From positions 26,040,001-26,104,000 of the forward strand of contig CP093831.1 of NCBI GenBank assembly GCA_033063855.1: DNA of 64,000 nt, written 5' to 3'. The notes beneath the pieces are model-generated. The model was not told the DNA's origin and searched no databases. It saw nothing but the letters and a program-made list of their open reading frames with translations. The stretch is from Smittia aterrima. Lineage: Eukaryota > Arthropoda > Insecta > Diptera > Chironomidae. Below, one piece after another: positions 1 to 11,569 of this stretch (position 1 is the stretch's first letter; each line of letters starts with the position of its first letter). Made by a program: the position numbers and the translations under genes.

Positions 1-11
1 GCTTCTTTTAG

Positions 12-1279
12 AATGGCTACAACACTTATCCGAACTTAATGGCGATACTAACTGGAATAAATATTGAAGCAAATACTGGCCCTTATCAACAAGGTTGTGA
101 CGAATCTGTTGAAGGTGTCGAGAAATGTCCATTTTTGTGGAAATATTTCGAGCAAGCTGGCTACGCGACAGCTTATGCTGAAGACGATCAATACATGCAA
201 ACGTTTACTTATTTGAAACCTGGATTTATAACGCAACCAACGACGCATTACTTAAGATCATTTGCACTCGCAGCAGAAAAGTTAAGTGGTAAAAGATTAG
301 GTGGTAGATGTCTTCTTTACCAACAATATGCCGATTTCATTTATCAAAACGCGATTGATTTCGCAACTGCATACAAAGATGATTCCTACTTTGGTTTGTT
401 CTGGACAAATTCTTTTTCGCATGACAACATAAATGAGCCTCTGTCAATGGACGACAGAATGAAATATTATTTGGAACAAATGGAAGAGAAAGGAATTCTT
501 AACTCGTCTGCAATAATTTTCTTTAGCGATCACGGAATTCGATTTGGGTCTGGCAGGATAACATTGGAAGTATGGAGAATGATTAAAAATGTATATTAAA
601 GAATTCTGAATCAATTTCATTGTAGACTGGTTGGTATGAAGAAAGTTTGCCCTTCATGTTCATCTGGCTCCCAAAATGGTTCAAAGACGAGCATCCAGAT
701 TTTAATCAAAGTCTCAAAGTTAATCGAAACAGATTGACAACAACTTATGACATACACATGACTCTCAAACACATTCTTGAGCTATCTGGAAGAGTTGGAA
801 CTCTCGATCCGTCTGAGGGCTGCCCGAAATGTCAATCTCTCTTCCGAGAAGTTCCTTGGAATCGAAGCTGTGCCGATGCTGGGATTCAAGATAATTATTG
901 CGCTTGTTCTGACTATAAACTTATCAAAAAGAGCGATGAAGACTTGCTGAAGTACGCGACATTCATTCTAAACTCCATCAACAATTATGTTATAGAACAT
1001 TCGAGAGATATGAATGCAACGACTTGGCATTGTGCAAATTTGACGTTGAAATCTGTTGGAACTGTTCAATGTTCACTATCAACAAATGAACCAGGAAAAT
1101 ATTTAGTCAAATTTACAGCTCTGCCATCGAAGGCTGTGTTTGAAGGAGTTATTCAGGAACATGATGACCAAAGCTTGGAGATGATTGGAAGTGTTTCTCG
1201 TCTCAACAAATACGGCAATCAAGGAGACTGTGTTAAAGATTCGAATCTAAGAAATTATTGTTACTGTGAAAAAAAATAA
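12..1279 (+). CDS. DUF229 family protein, paralogue A (5' end outside window)
   Basis: Two last exons of a five-exon gene: 12-569 and 626-1279 (403 codons plus stop seen). The window opens inside the preceding intron; the acceptor ends at base 11. The first visible exon starts NGYNTYPNLMAILTG, the second conserved block of DUF229 proteins, and ends near FFSDHGIRFG, a metal-ligand-like SDHG motif of the alkaline phosphatase/sulfatase fold. The last exon carries a Cys-rich C-terminal region (GCPKCQSLF, NYCACSDYK, YCYCEKK). Family knowledge: DUF229 proteins are animal proteins related to sulfatases; no reaction has been established that I know of. Its missing exons should encode the signal anchor seen in the downstream paralogues. 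Exon 12-569 is almost identical to the matching exon of paralogue C (6793-7350), suggesting recent duplication or conversion. Confidence 0.9.
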
Positions 1280-1975
1280 AAGAATAACTTTTAGTTAAGT
1301 GAAGTGATGATTGATTACGACATCTTTGATCTTATGGCAATTTATTCATTATCGATAGCATATTGCAATTTAAAAAATGGTCAGGTAGTAAGTCGAGTAA
1401 AAAATGTCCCAGAAGAAACAGCTTTACTGGACGCGGTTGAGGCTGGTTAAACCAGCTGTGCAAATAGAGCGAAGTTAGTTATTTATTCTAGTGTAGAATC
1501 AGATGAAATCTTTCTACAGGATGTCTGCACATACACTGAACTCAATTCATTTAAAACTTTTGTGTCGCTTCTATATACCATTATGATCTATATATTATAA
1601 TGATCTATATATTATAATGATATTTAATATATTATATATAATATACGGCTGCAGTCCTTTTCCATCTTCACATCCTAGCCTCGCTTGTGTCTATTAGTGT
1701 CCATCACCAAACACTTTTGAAACATCTTATACTGAGTGTACACTGTTCCTTCGATCATCAAAATTTATTCATTGTCATGAACCGCATAACTACATTGAAT
1801 GTCACTCATATAGACGTTATAAAATAACTTCTGTTTCTGCTTATGTCTAGCAGTTCGCAATAAAAGTTTTAAATATCTCTGTAGTGATGATCGAAAATTC
1901 AATAAATTTTCAGTAAGAAGAACATTTTTAAAGTATCCGTTCCTAAGAGAAGACGCTCAAAATTAATGTGTCGTG
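1280..1975 (+). promoter_or_regulatory. intergenic spacer with paralogue B promoter
   Basis: No supported gene. The first part resembles the spacer after 5100 (shared block beginning gtgatgattgattacgacat at about 1305 and 5110). Bases 1573-1646 are simple AT repeat. The stretch near 1730-1860 (stops of chopped ORFs, then aatgtcactcatatagacgt, TATAAAA at 1818-1824) aligns with the region upstream of all the other DUF229 genes, so it is probably the duplicated core promoter and 5' leader. Confidence 0.55.
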
Positions 1976-4738
1976 ATGTTGAATTTTAAATCAAGTAACA
2001 AAAGAAAACATTTTCTGGTGATCATTGTAATCTCTTCTTTTATTACGATTTCTTTAATTTTTCGATCATCAAAAGTGTCAGATTCTGAGATTGTTTTGCC
2101 AAATCCTCTGTCTGAGTCAAATAACGATCAAGTTCCTGATTTAAGCTTACCTATCCTGTCCTCTCCTGATTCAACTTTACCAATTCGATCTGATCCCGAT
2201 CAAGTCAACCAATCTAAAAGTAAGTAGAAGAAGTGAATAAACTTTTAATGTTTTAAACAGTTTTAATTTCAAGTCGCTCCGGGATATCTCGTTTGGTCGC
2301 CGCAATGTAAAATTTTAAAATATGATCCTTTCGAGACAGAGACGAAGGAAAACGTAGAGCAAAATAAAGAAAGATTTGATCCTTGTTCTCATGAGAAACC
2401 TTTGACGTCAATCGAACAGAACTTTGAAGAGAATGTTGTTCGATTAACATTTCACAACGAACTGAAGTCGAATTATTTGTCAAATTCAACAAATCAACTG
2501 TTGTGTTGGTACAACGAAGTTATTCGTGATAATGAAGCCCCAAAACCAGATGAAACATACAAGTAAGTTTTTAACGAATGCTTCAACTCAGATGATAAAT
2601 TAAATATTTTTTAGATTAAGTGAATCTCAATACTTCAATGAATCAATTGATTTACCATCACCAATCGAATCGATTATTGTTCAATGCAGTTTAAGTTTCA
2701 ATTCATCGAACAGCTCCAAAGAAATAACCGAAATTGTTTACAAAAATGCTCACAATTTCATTCGACGAACTCCAGAGAGAGCGAGCGTCTTAGATAAATT
2801 TAAGATTTTGTATCCGCAAAATAAACCTCTCAATGTCTTGATGATCGGTATCGATTCAATTTCAAGATTAAATTTTCTTCGGACAATGCCAAATACTGCG
2901 AAATATGTTCATCAAAATGATTGGTTCGAACTCGAAGGATACAACAGAGTAAACTAAACTTATTGTAAAGAATAAAATTTATTTTCTTAACGTTTTTGCT
3001 TTTAGAATGGCTACAACACTTATCCTAATTTAATGGCGATACTAACTGGAATAAATGTTGAAGAAAATACTGGCCCTTATCATCAAGGTTGTGACTTCTC
3101 TGTTGAAGGTGTCGAGAAATGTCCATTTTTGTGGAAATATTTCGAGCTAGCTGGCTACGCGACAGCTTATGCAGAAGACGATCAATACATGCAAACGTTT
3201 ACTTATTTGAAACCTGGATTTATAACGCAACCAACGACGCATTACATACGATCATTTGGACTCGCAGCAGAAAACTTAGGCGGTAAAAGCTTAGGTGGTA
3301 GATGTCTACTTTTCCAGCATTCTGCCGATTTCATTTATCAAAACGCGATTGATTTCGCTACTGCATACAAAGATGAATCCTACTTTGGTTTGTTTTGGAC
3401 AAATTCTTTTTCTCATGAAGACAGATATGAGCCTCTGTCAATGGACGACAGAATGAAATATTATTTGGAACAAATGGATGAGAAAGGAATTCTTAATTCG
3501 TCAGCTGTGATTTTCTTTAGCGATCACGGAATTCGATTTGGGTCGACAAGGATATCATTGGAAGTATGAATAATGTTAAAAGATTTAAAATAAATAGAGC
3601 AAATTTTAATCATCGCGGTAGCCTGAAAATCTATTTATTGATGAAATGTGATATATTGTATAATCGTGAAAGAAACTTTTAAGGATTTTTTTCGTTGACA
3701 AAACCTTATTCTGGCCACTTTACACTGTATTTCAGTCTGTCTGCCTGACTGTCAGCAAAAAGTTATGGCAACTTATGTCTCACAGACGGACAGAGAGACG
3801 TACAGACGGACTAACTTGGGATATTTATGGATAGTTGGGATATTTTTAGATAGTTGTTTTGGAACATATGAAAATTAAATACCGAAAAAGGAAAATTCGA
3901 AAAAATCCTTTTACCAAGTCTCTTGTGACCGGTCTTCTGAATTTTTTTGCATCTATTTTACTATTTTTCAAATTTCATTTCCATCACTAAATAGCTTTTT
4001 TGACTACCGCGATGATTAATTCCACGACGATTAAAGTACCGTGATGATTTATGTCTTGCTCTACTATTAATTTATTTGCAGACTGGTTGGTATGAAGAAC
4101 TATTGCCTTTCATGTTCATCTGGCTCCCAAAATGGTTCAAAGACGAGCATCCAGATTTTGTTGAAAGTCTCAAAGTGAATCGAAACAGATTGACAACAAC
4201 TTATGACATTCACATGACTCTTAAACACATTCTTGAACTATCTGGAAGAGTTGGAACTCTCGATCAATCTGAGGGCTGCCCGAAATGTCAATCTCTCTTT
4301 CGAGAAGTTCCTTGGAATCGAAGTTGTGCCGATGCTGGGATTCAAGATAATTGTTGCGCTTGCTCTGACTATAAACTTGTCAAAAAGAGCGATGAGGACT
4401 TGCTGAAGTACGCGACATTCATTCTAAAGTCCATCAACGATTATGTTATAGAACATTCGAGAGATATGAATTCAACGACTTGGCATTGTGCAAATTTGAC
4501 GTTACAATCTGTTGGGACTGTTCAATGTTCACAATCAACAAATGAATCAGGAAAATTATTAATCAAGTTCGCAGCTTTGCCATCAGATGCTGTGTTTGAA
4601 GGAGTTATTCAAGAGCATGATGACCAAAGCTTGGAGATGATTGGAAGTGTTTCTCGTCTCAACAGATACGGCGATCAAGGAGACTGTGTTGATGACTCCA
4701 ATCTTCGGCTTTACTGTTTCTGTGAAGAAAACAAATAA
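1976..4738 (+). CDS. DUF229 family protein, paralogue B
   Basis: Five exons: 1976-2219, 2274-2562, 2615-2948, 3006-3563, 4082-4738 (2082 nt, 693 aa; all junctions keep frame and follow GT..AG). Residues about 8-30 are a hydrophobic signal anchor (KHFLVIIVISSFITISLIF), then a Ser/Pro-rich stalk, then the lumenal domain starting APGYLVWSPQCK. The alkaline-phosphatase-like motifs are present: MIGIDSISRLNFLR with the putative metal-binding Asp and nucleophile Ser, NGYNTYPNLMAILTG, and FSDHGIRFG. Type II topology implies a Golgi or cell-surface lumenal enzyme. The start is the first ATG of an otherwise conserved MLNFKSS leader. Intron 4 is ten times longer than in its paralogues because of an inserted foldback element. 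Exact catalysis is unknown. Confidence 0.93.
3597..4061. mobile_element. foldback/MITE-like element in DUF229-B intron 4
   Basis: About 465 bp present only in this paralogue's intron. The left end reads gagcaaattttaatcatcgc; the right end, reverse-complemented, reads gagcaagacataaatcatca, giving imperfect terminal inverted repeats that continue into cggta. It is flanked by TA on both sides, as expected for a Tc1/mariner-type target duplication. A second internal copy of the right repeat (ctaccgcgatgatt, near 4002) faces the left end. The middle holds gacagaca-like tracts (3735-3815). No coding capacity. Assignment to the Tc1/mariner group is inference from the TA duplication. Confidence 0.65.
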
Positions 4739-5762
4739 ATATTTTTGAGTTAGATAAGTTTATTGGATGAACTTATTGATTGATTAATAATTAATGGTTA
4801 CGCTATTTATGATGATATTTATACTTCAAAACATAAGAGTTCTTAGGCAGCGGAAATATCTTGTTTTAACTAAATAATGATGAATTTTCAGACCTGTTCA
4901 CAGTTCATTTTAATTTATCATGCCACAGAACTAAACATTCGCCTACCACGCATCAAAGGTACAAACTGTATGTGCGAGGATCTCTTAAAAAATCAAATAC
5001 CTTATGCACTCTAACCTCCATATTCCCCTTTTTTCGAGCCCGGCTTTTAGGTGGTGTTATTAGGGAGGTTTGAGTGTATATATAAATAAATACTTTTAAG
5101 TTAAATAAAGTGATGATTGATTACGACATCTTCAATTTTAATTATAGATCTGAGCAACGTTTTTATGTCAAACATGAAAAGTCTATTGCAATTTATTCAT
5201 TATCGATAGCTCATAGCATTATAAAAAGTGGTAGTTTTGTAAGTCGAGAGGAAAATGTCCAAAAGCTGCTTCAACCAGCTATACAAATAGCTAAGTTTGT
5301 TATTTATTCTAGTATGAATATAATAAGTGGAAATCTCCCTAAAAGAAATCTTCACATATTCTGAACCAAATTCATTTAAAGCTTTTGTGTCGCTTCTACA
5401 ACTGTATATCTGTCTTCAGTCCTTTTCCATCTTCACATTAGAGTCTCTTATGTCTATTAGTGTCCACACAGAAGCGTTTTTGAAACAGCTTGTACTCTGC
5501 TACTTCGAGCATCAGATCTTATTCAATGTCATGAACCTCATCACCACAATGAACGCCACTCATTAAGATGATTCAAATAATTTTTGTTTCAGCTGCTGTC
5601 TTGCAATTCTGAATATGATAAAAAAAATTATACACAATACATCAACAGATGTTCCTAGAGTTTTTGATATCTCCGTTGTAGTCGAAAGTTCATTCATCTT
5701 TTCAGGAAGAACATTTGAAGTGTCTGCGAAAGGAAAAAGACGTGAAAACTTAAAGTGCTACG
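4739..5762 (+). promoter_or_regulatory. intergenic spacer with degenerate paralogue C promoter
   Basis: No convincing gene. Short open frames at 5110-5566 arise from sequence shared with the other DUF229 spacers, not from a recognisable protein. The block 5500-5600 (atgaacgccactcattaaga ... ttttgtttcagctgctgtc) aligns with the paralogue D promoter, but the TATA motif is lost (cattaaga instead of catataaaa), whereas the TCAG initiator is kept. Confidence 0.45.
5007..5076. repeat. short inverted-repeat element
   Basis: The left arm cactctaacctcc (5007-5019) pairs with ggaggtttgagtg (5064-5076), 12 of 13 positions, around a 44-bp loop. It is followed by a TA-rich run. Could be a very short deletion derivative of a DNA transposon; no coding potential. 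Confidence 0.4.
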
Positions 5763-8087
5763 ATGTTGAATTTTAAATCAAGTCACAAAAGAAAGTTCTT
5801 TTTTGTGATCACTGGAATCTCTTGTTTTATTACGATTTCTTTAATTTTCCGGTCATCAAAAGTATCAGATTCTGAGATTGTTCTGCCAAATCCTCCGTCT
5901 GAGTCAAATGTCGATCAAGTTCCTGATTTAAGCTTACCTATCCTGTCCTCTCCTGATTCAACTTTACCAATTCCATCTGATCCCGATAAAGTCAACCAAT
6001 CTAAAAGTAAGTAGAAGAAGTGAATAAACTTTTAATGGTTTAAACAATTTTAATTTCAAGTCGCTCCGGGATATCTCGTTTGGTCGCCGCAATGTAAAAT
6101 TTTAGAATATGATCCTTTCAAAGCAGAAACGGTGGAAAACATAGAAAAACAGAAGAAAAAGTTTCAGCCATGTTCTAATGAGAAACCTTTGACGTCAATC
6201 GAACAGAACTTTGAAGAGAATGTTGTTCGATTGACATTTCATGACGAACTCAAGTCAAATTATTTGTTAAATTCGTCGAGTCAACTTTTGTGTTGGTACA
6301 ACGAAATAATTCGTGATAATGAAGCGTCAAAACCAGATAAAACTTACAAGTAAGTTTCTGAAAAAAATTTCAACTCGGATGATAAATTAAATATTTTCTT
6401 AGACTAATGAAATCTCAATACTTTAATGAATCAATTGATCTGCCATCACCAATCGAATCGATTATTGTTCAATGCAGTTCAAGTTACCAATCGTCGAACA
6501 GCTCCAAAGAGATAACTGAAATAGTTTACAAAAATGCTCACAATTTCATTCGACGAACTCCAGAGAGAGCGAGCATCTTAAATAAATTCAAGATTTTGTA
6601 TCCGCACAAGAAACCTCTCAATGTCTTGATGATCGGTATCGATTCGATTTCAAGATTAAATTTCCTTCGAACGATGCCGAATACTGCGGAATATGTTCAT
6701 CAAAATGATTGGTTCGAACTTGAAGGATACAACAAAGTAAGCAAAACTTTTCGATGAAATAAAATACAATACTTTTTAATGGCTTCTTTTAGAATGGCTA
6801 CAACACTTATCCGAACTTAATGGCGATACTAACTGGAATAAATATTGAAGCAAATACTGGCCCTTATCAACAAGGTTGTGACGAATCTGTTGAAGGTGTC
6901 GAGAAATGTCCATTTTTGTGGAAATATTTCGAGCAAGCTGGCTATGCAACAGCTTATGCAGAAGACACTCAATACATGCAAACGTTTACTTATTTGAAAC
7001 CTGGATTTATAACGCAACCAACGACGCATTACATACGATCATTTGCACTCGCAGCAGAAAAGTTAAGTGGTAAAAGATTAGGTGGTAGATGTCTTCTTTA
7101 CCAGCATTCTGCCGATTACATTTATCAGAACGCAATTGATTTTGCAACTGCATACAAAGATGAATCGTACTTTGGTTTGTTCTGGACAAATTCTTTTTCG
7201 CATGATCACATAAATGAGCCTCTGTCAATGGACGACAGAATGAAATCTTATTTGGAACAAATGGATGAGAAAGGAATTCTTAATTCGTCTGCAGTGATTT
7301 TCTTTAGCGATCACGGAATTCGATTTGGCGCGGGCAGGATATCATTGGAAGTATGGAAAATGTTATGAAAAGATTTTTGAAGAAATCTAAATCAATTTTT
7401 TTGTAGACTGGTTGGTATGAAGAAAGTTTGCCGTTCATGTTCATCTGGCTCCCAAAATGGTTCAAAGACGAGCATCCAGTCTTTGACGAGCATCCAGACG
7501 AGCATTTTGTTGAAAGTCTCAAAGTGAATCGAAACAGATTGACAACAACTTATGACATCCACATGACTCTCAAACACATTCTTGAACTATCTGGAAGAGT
7601 TGGAACTCTCGATCAATCTGAGGGCTGCCCGAAATGTCAATCTCTCTTCCGAGAAGTTCCTTGGAATCGAAGTTGTGCCGATGCTGGGATTCAAGTCAAT
7701 TATTGCGCTTGTTCTGACTATAAACTTATCAAAAAGAGCGATGAGGACTTGCTGAAATACGCGACATTCATTCTAAATTCCATCAACGACTATGTTATAG
7801 AACATTCGAGAGATTTGAGTTCAACGACTTGGCATTGTGCAAATTTGACGTTGAAATCTGTTGGAACTGTTCAATGTTCACAATCAACAAATGAATCAGG
7901 AAAATTATTAATCAAGTTCGCAGCTTTGCCATCAGATGCTGTGTTTGAAGGAGTTATTCAGGAGCATGATGACCAAAGCTTGGAGATGTTTGGAAGTGTT
8001 TCTCGTCTCAACAAATACGGCGATCAAGGAGACTGTGTTGAAGAATCCAATCTTCGGCTTTACTGTTTCTGTGAAAAAAACAAATAA
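5763..8087 (+). CDS. DUF229 family protein, paralogue C
   Basis: Five exons: 5763-6006, 6061-6349, 6403-6736, 6793-7350, 7407-8087 (2106 nt, 701 aa, frame kept). Same architecture as paralogue B: N-terminal signal anchor (FFFVITGISCFITISLIF), Ser/Pro stalk, APGYLVWSPQCK, MIGIDSISRLNFLR, NGYNTYPNLMAILTG, FSDHGIRFG, Cys-rich tail. Exon and intron sizes match B except intron 4, which is the normal 56 bp. Exon 5 has an in-frame expansion in which DEHP is repeated (DEHPVFDEHPDEHF, encoded at about 7468-7507) where all other paralogues have a single DEHPDF. This is a small tandem duplication that adds eight residues. Function beyond a lumenal phosphatase/sulfatase-like fold is unknown. Confidence 0.93.
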
Positions 8088-8553
8088 ATACTTTTATGAA
8101 TCTAAGTTAATTAAGATACTTGTTGACTACGCATCGAAGGAGATTTTGATGGGAAGGAAGCTTGACAAAAAAGAAAACAAGTGGCAGTAGCAGTTCGTGC
8201 CGAACTTGCTGTAGAGTTTTTCATCCGTCGGACTGGTTACAGGGAACATTTTAATTAAAGGGAACAAAGTTTCACTTTGAGCTTACCAGAGATGGATTCA
8301 ATGTGTGAAGCTTGGATTTTCTGACATTATTTGCTTTGTCGTGTCGAGCTGATCATTTCATTTGAACAACTCCAAAAGAAGAAAAGTTTCACTTGGCGCT
8401 GGCAAGAGGTGGACTTAGATCTGGTCAGCTATAAGATTCATGCACTCGATTCAACATACTGATCACTTCTTGTGAACACGTCACAGCGGAAATGTCCATC
8501 ACCAAGCATTTTGGCAATGACATTAACCTCATCACCACATTGAACGCCACTCA
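8088..8553. other. intergenic spacer, no gene
   Basis: No supported ORF. Bases about 8428-8493 (agattcatgcactcgattca ... gtcacagcggaaat) recur in reverse orientation at about 48822-48887, at the break of an odorant-receptor fragment, so a dispersed repeat is present. Confidence 0.5.
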
Positions 8554-8588
8554 TATAAAAGCTACAAATAATTTCTGTTTCAGTTGCT
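8554..8588 (+). promoter_or_regulatory. core promoter of DUF229 paralogue D
   Basis: TATAAAAG at 8554-8561 lies 28 bp before the A of an arthropod-type initiator TTTCAGTTG (A at 8582). The spacing is right for a TATA/Inr promoter and the sequence is shared with the regions upstream of the other DUF229 genes. The predicted 5' leader is about 178 nt. Confidence 0.6.
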
Positions 8589-8759
8589 GTCGTGCAGTTC
8601 GCAATTTGATAAAACATTTCTTATAAAAGGCATCAACAGATGTTCCATTAAATTTTCGATATCTTCGTAGTTGCGATCGAAAGTTCATTAGCTTTTTCAG
8701 GAAGAACATTCTCGAAGTGTCCGCGAACGGAAAAAGACGTGAAATATTAAAGTGCTACG

Positions 8760-11068
8760 ATGTTAAAATTAAAAATACGAAGAAAAACTTTACTTGTGAT
8801 AATCGTAATCTCATGTTTAATAACGATTACTTTTATTTACCGATCAAAAGTATCAGATTTGAAGTCTGAGGTTGTGATGCCAAAACCTCCATTTGGGTCA
8901 AGTGTCGAAGTAATCCCTTTTTTAAGCTTAAATATCCTCTCCTCTCCTGATCCGACTTTACCTATTCTGTCCTCTACTAATTTAACTCTACCTATTCGGC
9001 CCGATCCCATTTTATTGGACGAAAGTGAAAGTAAGTTAAAAATTATAACACTTTAAATTTCTAAAATAATTTTTATTTAAAGTCGCTCCGGGATATCTCG
9101 TTTGGTCACCGCGGTGTAAAATATTTGACCACGATCCTTTTGCGAAAGAAGCGATGAAGCATTTCAAAAGACAAGAGTTTAAACCTTGTTCTAATCAAAA
9201 GCCTTTGACGACGATCGAACAAAACTTTGAAGAGAATGTTGTTCGATTAATATTTCATGACGATCTGAAATCAGACTATTTGTCGAATACGTCGACTCTT
9301 TTGTGTTGGTACAACGAAATATTTCGTGATAATGAAGCAGCAAAACCAGATAAAACTTACATGTAAGTTTCTAACACAAACAATAAGTGAGATGTTAAAT
9401 TAAATACTTTTCTAGATTAAGTGAATCTCAATACTTCAATGAATCTGTTGATCTTCCATCACCAATCGAATCGATTATTGTTCAATGCAGTTCAACTTCA
9501 AAAAAATCTAAAAAATCAAAAGAGAAAACTGAAATAGTTTACAAAAATGCTCACACATTCATTCGACGAACTCCAGAGAGAGCGAAGATATTGAACGACT
9601 TCAAGATTTTGTATCCGCAAAAGAAACCTCTCAGTGTCTTGATGATCGGTGCCGATTCAATTTCAAGATTAAATTTTCTTCGGACGATGCCAAACACGGC
9701 GGAATATGTTCATCAAAATGATTGGTTCGAACTTGAAGGATACAACAAAGTAAGCAAAACATTTTTAAATATACTTTGATACGCTCTGATAGTTTCTGCT
9801 TTCAGAATGGCTATGCAACTGATTCGAACTTAATGGCGATACTAACTGGAATAGATCTTGACAGCCATAACCCGAACCAAGGCTGCAAAATGACTCTTGA
9901 AGGTTACGAGAAATGTAAATTTTTATGGAAGTATTTTAAGCAAAGTGGCTACGCGACAGCTTTTGCAGAAGATGGTCAAAATATCCACACCTTCAACTAT
10001 TGCAGAGACGGATTTCTAACTCAACCAACGATGCATTACTTAAGACCATTTACGATGGCAGCAGAAAAGTTAGCTGGCCATAGTAAAAGATTTCAATGTC
10101 TACTTTATCAGCAATATGCCGATTACATTTATCAAAACGCGATTGATTTCGCTACTGCTTACAAAGACGAATCCTACTTTGGTTTGTTCTGGACAAACAC
10201 TTTTTCTCATGAAGACGTCAATGAACCTTCTTCAATGGACGACAAAATGAAATATTATTTCGAACAAATGGATGAGAAAGGAATTCTTAACTCATCAGCC
10301 GTGATTTTCTTTAGCGATCATGGAATTCGATTTGGGTCATCCAGGATGACATCGGAAGTAAGAAATGATAATGGGAACGATTGTAATAAATTTAAACCAA
10401 TTTAATTGTAGACTGGTTGGCTTGAAGAAAGTTTGCCTTTCATGTTTATCTGGCTCCCGAAATGGTTCAAAGACGAGCATCCAGATTTTGTTGAAAGTCT
10501 CAAAATGAATCGAAACAGATTGACAACAACTTATGACATTCACATGACTCTCAAACACATTCTTGAACTATCTGGAAGAGTTGGAACTCTCGATCAGTCT
10601 GAGGGCTGCCCGAAATGTCAATCTCTCTTCCGAGAAGTTCCTTGGAATCGAAGTTGTGCCGATGCTGGGATTCAAGTCAATTATTGTGGCTGCTCTGACT
10701 ATAAACCCGTAGAGAAAAGCGACGAGGACTTGGAGAAGTATGCGAACATAATTTTAGACGCCGTCAACAATATTGTCACAGAAGATTCGAGAAAATTTAA
10801 TTTAACGACTTGGCAATGCGCAAAATTGACGTTAAAATTGCCTGAAACTGTTTCATGTTCAGAATCAACTGTCACTAAAGGAAAATATTTAGTCAAATTT
10901 ACAGCTCATCCATCGGATGCTGTGTATGAAGCAGTTATTCTAGAGCATGAAGACAAAAGTTTGGAGAAGGATGGAAAGGTTTCTCGTCTCAACAAATATG
11001 GCCAACAAGGAAACTGTGTAAATGATAATAATCTTCGTCATTATTGTTTCTGTGAAAAAACCAAATGA
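8760..11068 (+). CDS. DUF229 family protein, paralogue D
   Basis: Five exons: 8760-9030, 9083-9362, 9416-9749, 9806-10357, 10412-11068 (2094 nt, 697 aa). Signal anchor TLLVIIVISCLITITFIY, then a longer stalk with repeated LPILSS/LPIRPDP, then the catalytic-like domain. The first metal-site motif reads MIGADSISRLNFLR, with Ile changed to Ala but Asp and Ser kept. The second block reads NGYATDSNLMAILTG, and SDHGIRFG is intact. With paralogue E it forms a second subtype: GCKMTLEGYEKC and FNYCRDGFLTQP replace the A/B/C sequences and add cysteines. The first half of exon 5 is nearly identical to the A/B/C genes while the second half follows subtype D/E, a sign of gene conversion. Confidence 0.92.
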
Positions 11069-11130
11069 ATAAATAATAAAGTTTAGTTTTAATAATAACT
11101 TTTTGTAGCGATAGATTTATTTTTGATGAA

Positions 11131-11442
11131 TAGATAACAATATACCTAGATTAGCCAAGCATGTTTCAGCGAGGTTTTTTTGTTGATGTTTTTCCTTTTT
11201 TCGAGAGTCGTCGGCCCTTAAGCCAAATTTATAATTTTTTTTAGCTTGGTGGCTATGGAGGTAAGCGAATTTTGTTTGAGGGGCGATGACTCTTTAGTAT
11301 TTTGTTTATGGAAACTCTCACGAAGCGACGACCCTGGAAGAAATTACTAAATGGCCGATGGCCCTCGAACAAAAGAAAACATCAAAAAACCTCCATGAAA
11401 CAAAATTTTGGAGCTTGACCAATCTAGGTTTATTGTTATCTA
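11131..11442. mobile_element. MITE-like element with long terminal inverted repeats
   Basis: 312 bp between the D gene and the first glycosyltransferase. Left end tagataacaatatacctaga, right end (reverse complement) tagataacaataaacctaga. The inverted similarity continues for about 75 bp per arm through gaggttttttt and gatgttttt to tcgag, so the single strand would fold into one long hairpin. Outermost TA may be the target duplication. Loop contains non-coding sequence only. Confidence 0.7.
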
Positions 11443-11569
11443 TGATTTGAGAGATAGCTTTATTAACGATAAGTTAAATTTTTACAAATATTTATAGCAA
11501 AGGTACTTTGAAATCATTAAACTTTGCCTTGTGACTCTTAAGTTGAGAGGAATGTAACGCAATCGACAA

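Noticed and set aside
5110..5566. Two overlapping + strand open frames between DUF229 B and C
   Set aside because: Both lie in the spacer that is duplicated between DUF229 genes; the homologous spacer at 1305-1800 is broken by stops, so no protein is conserved.
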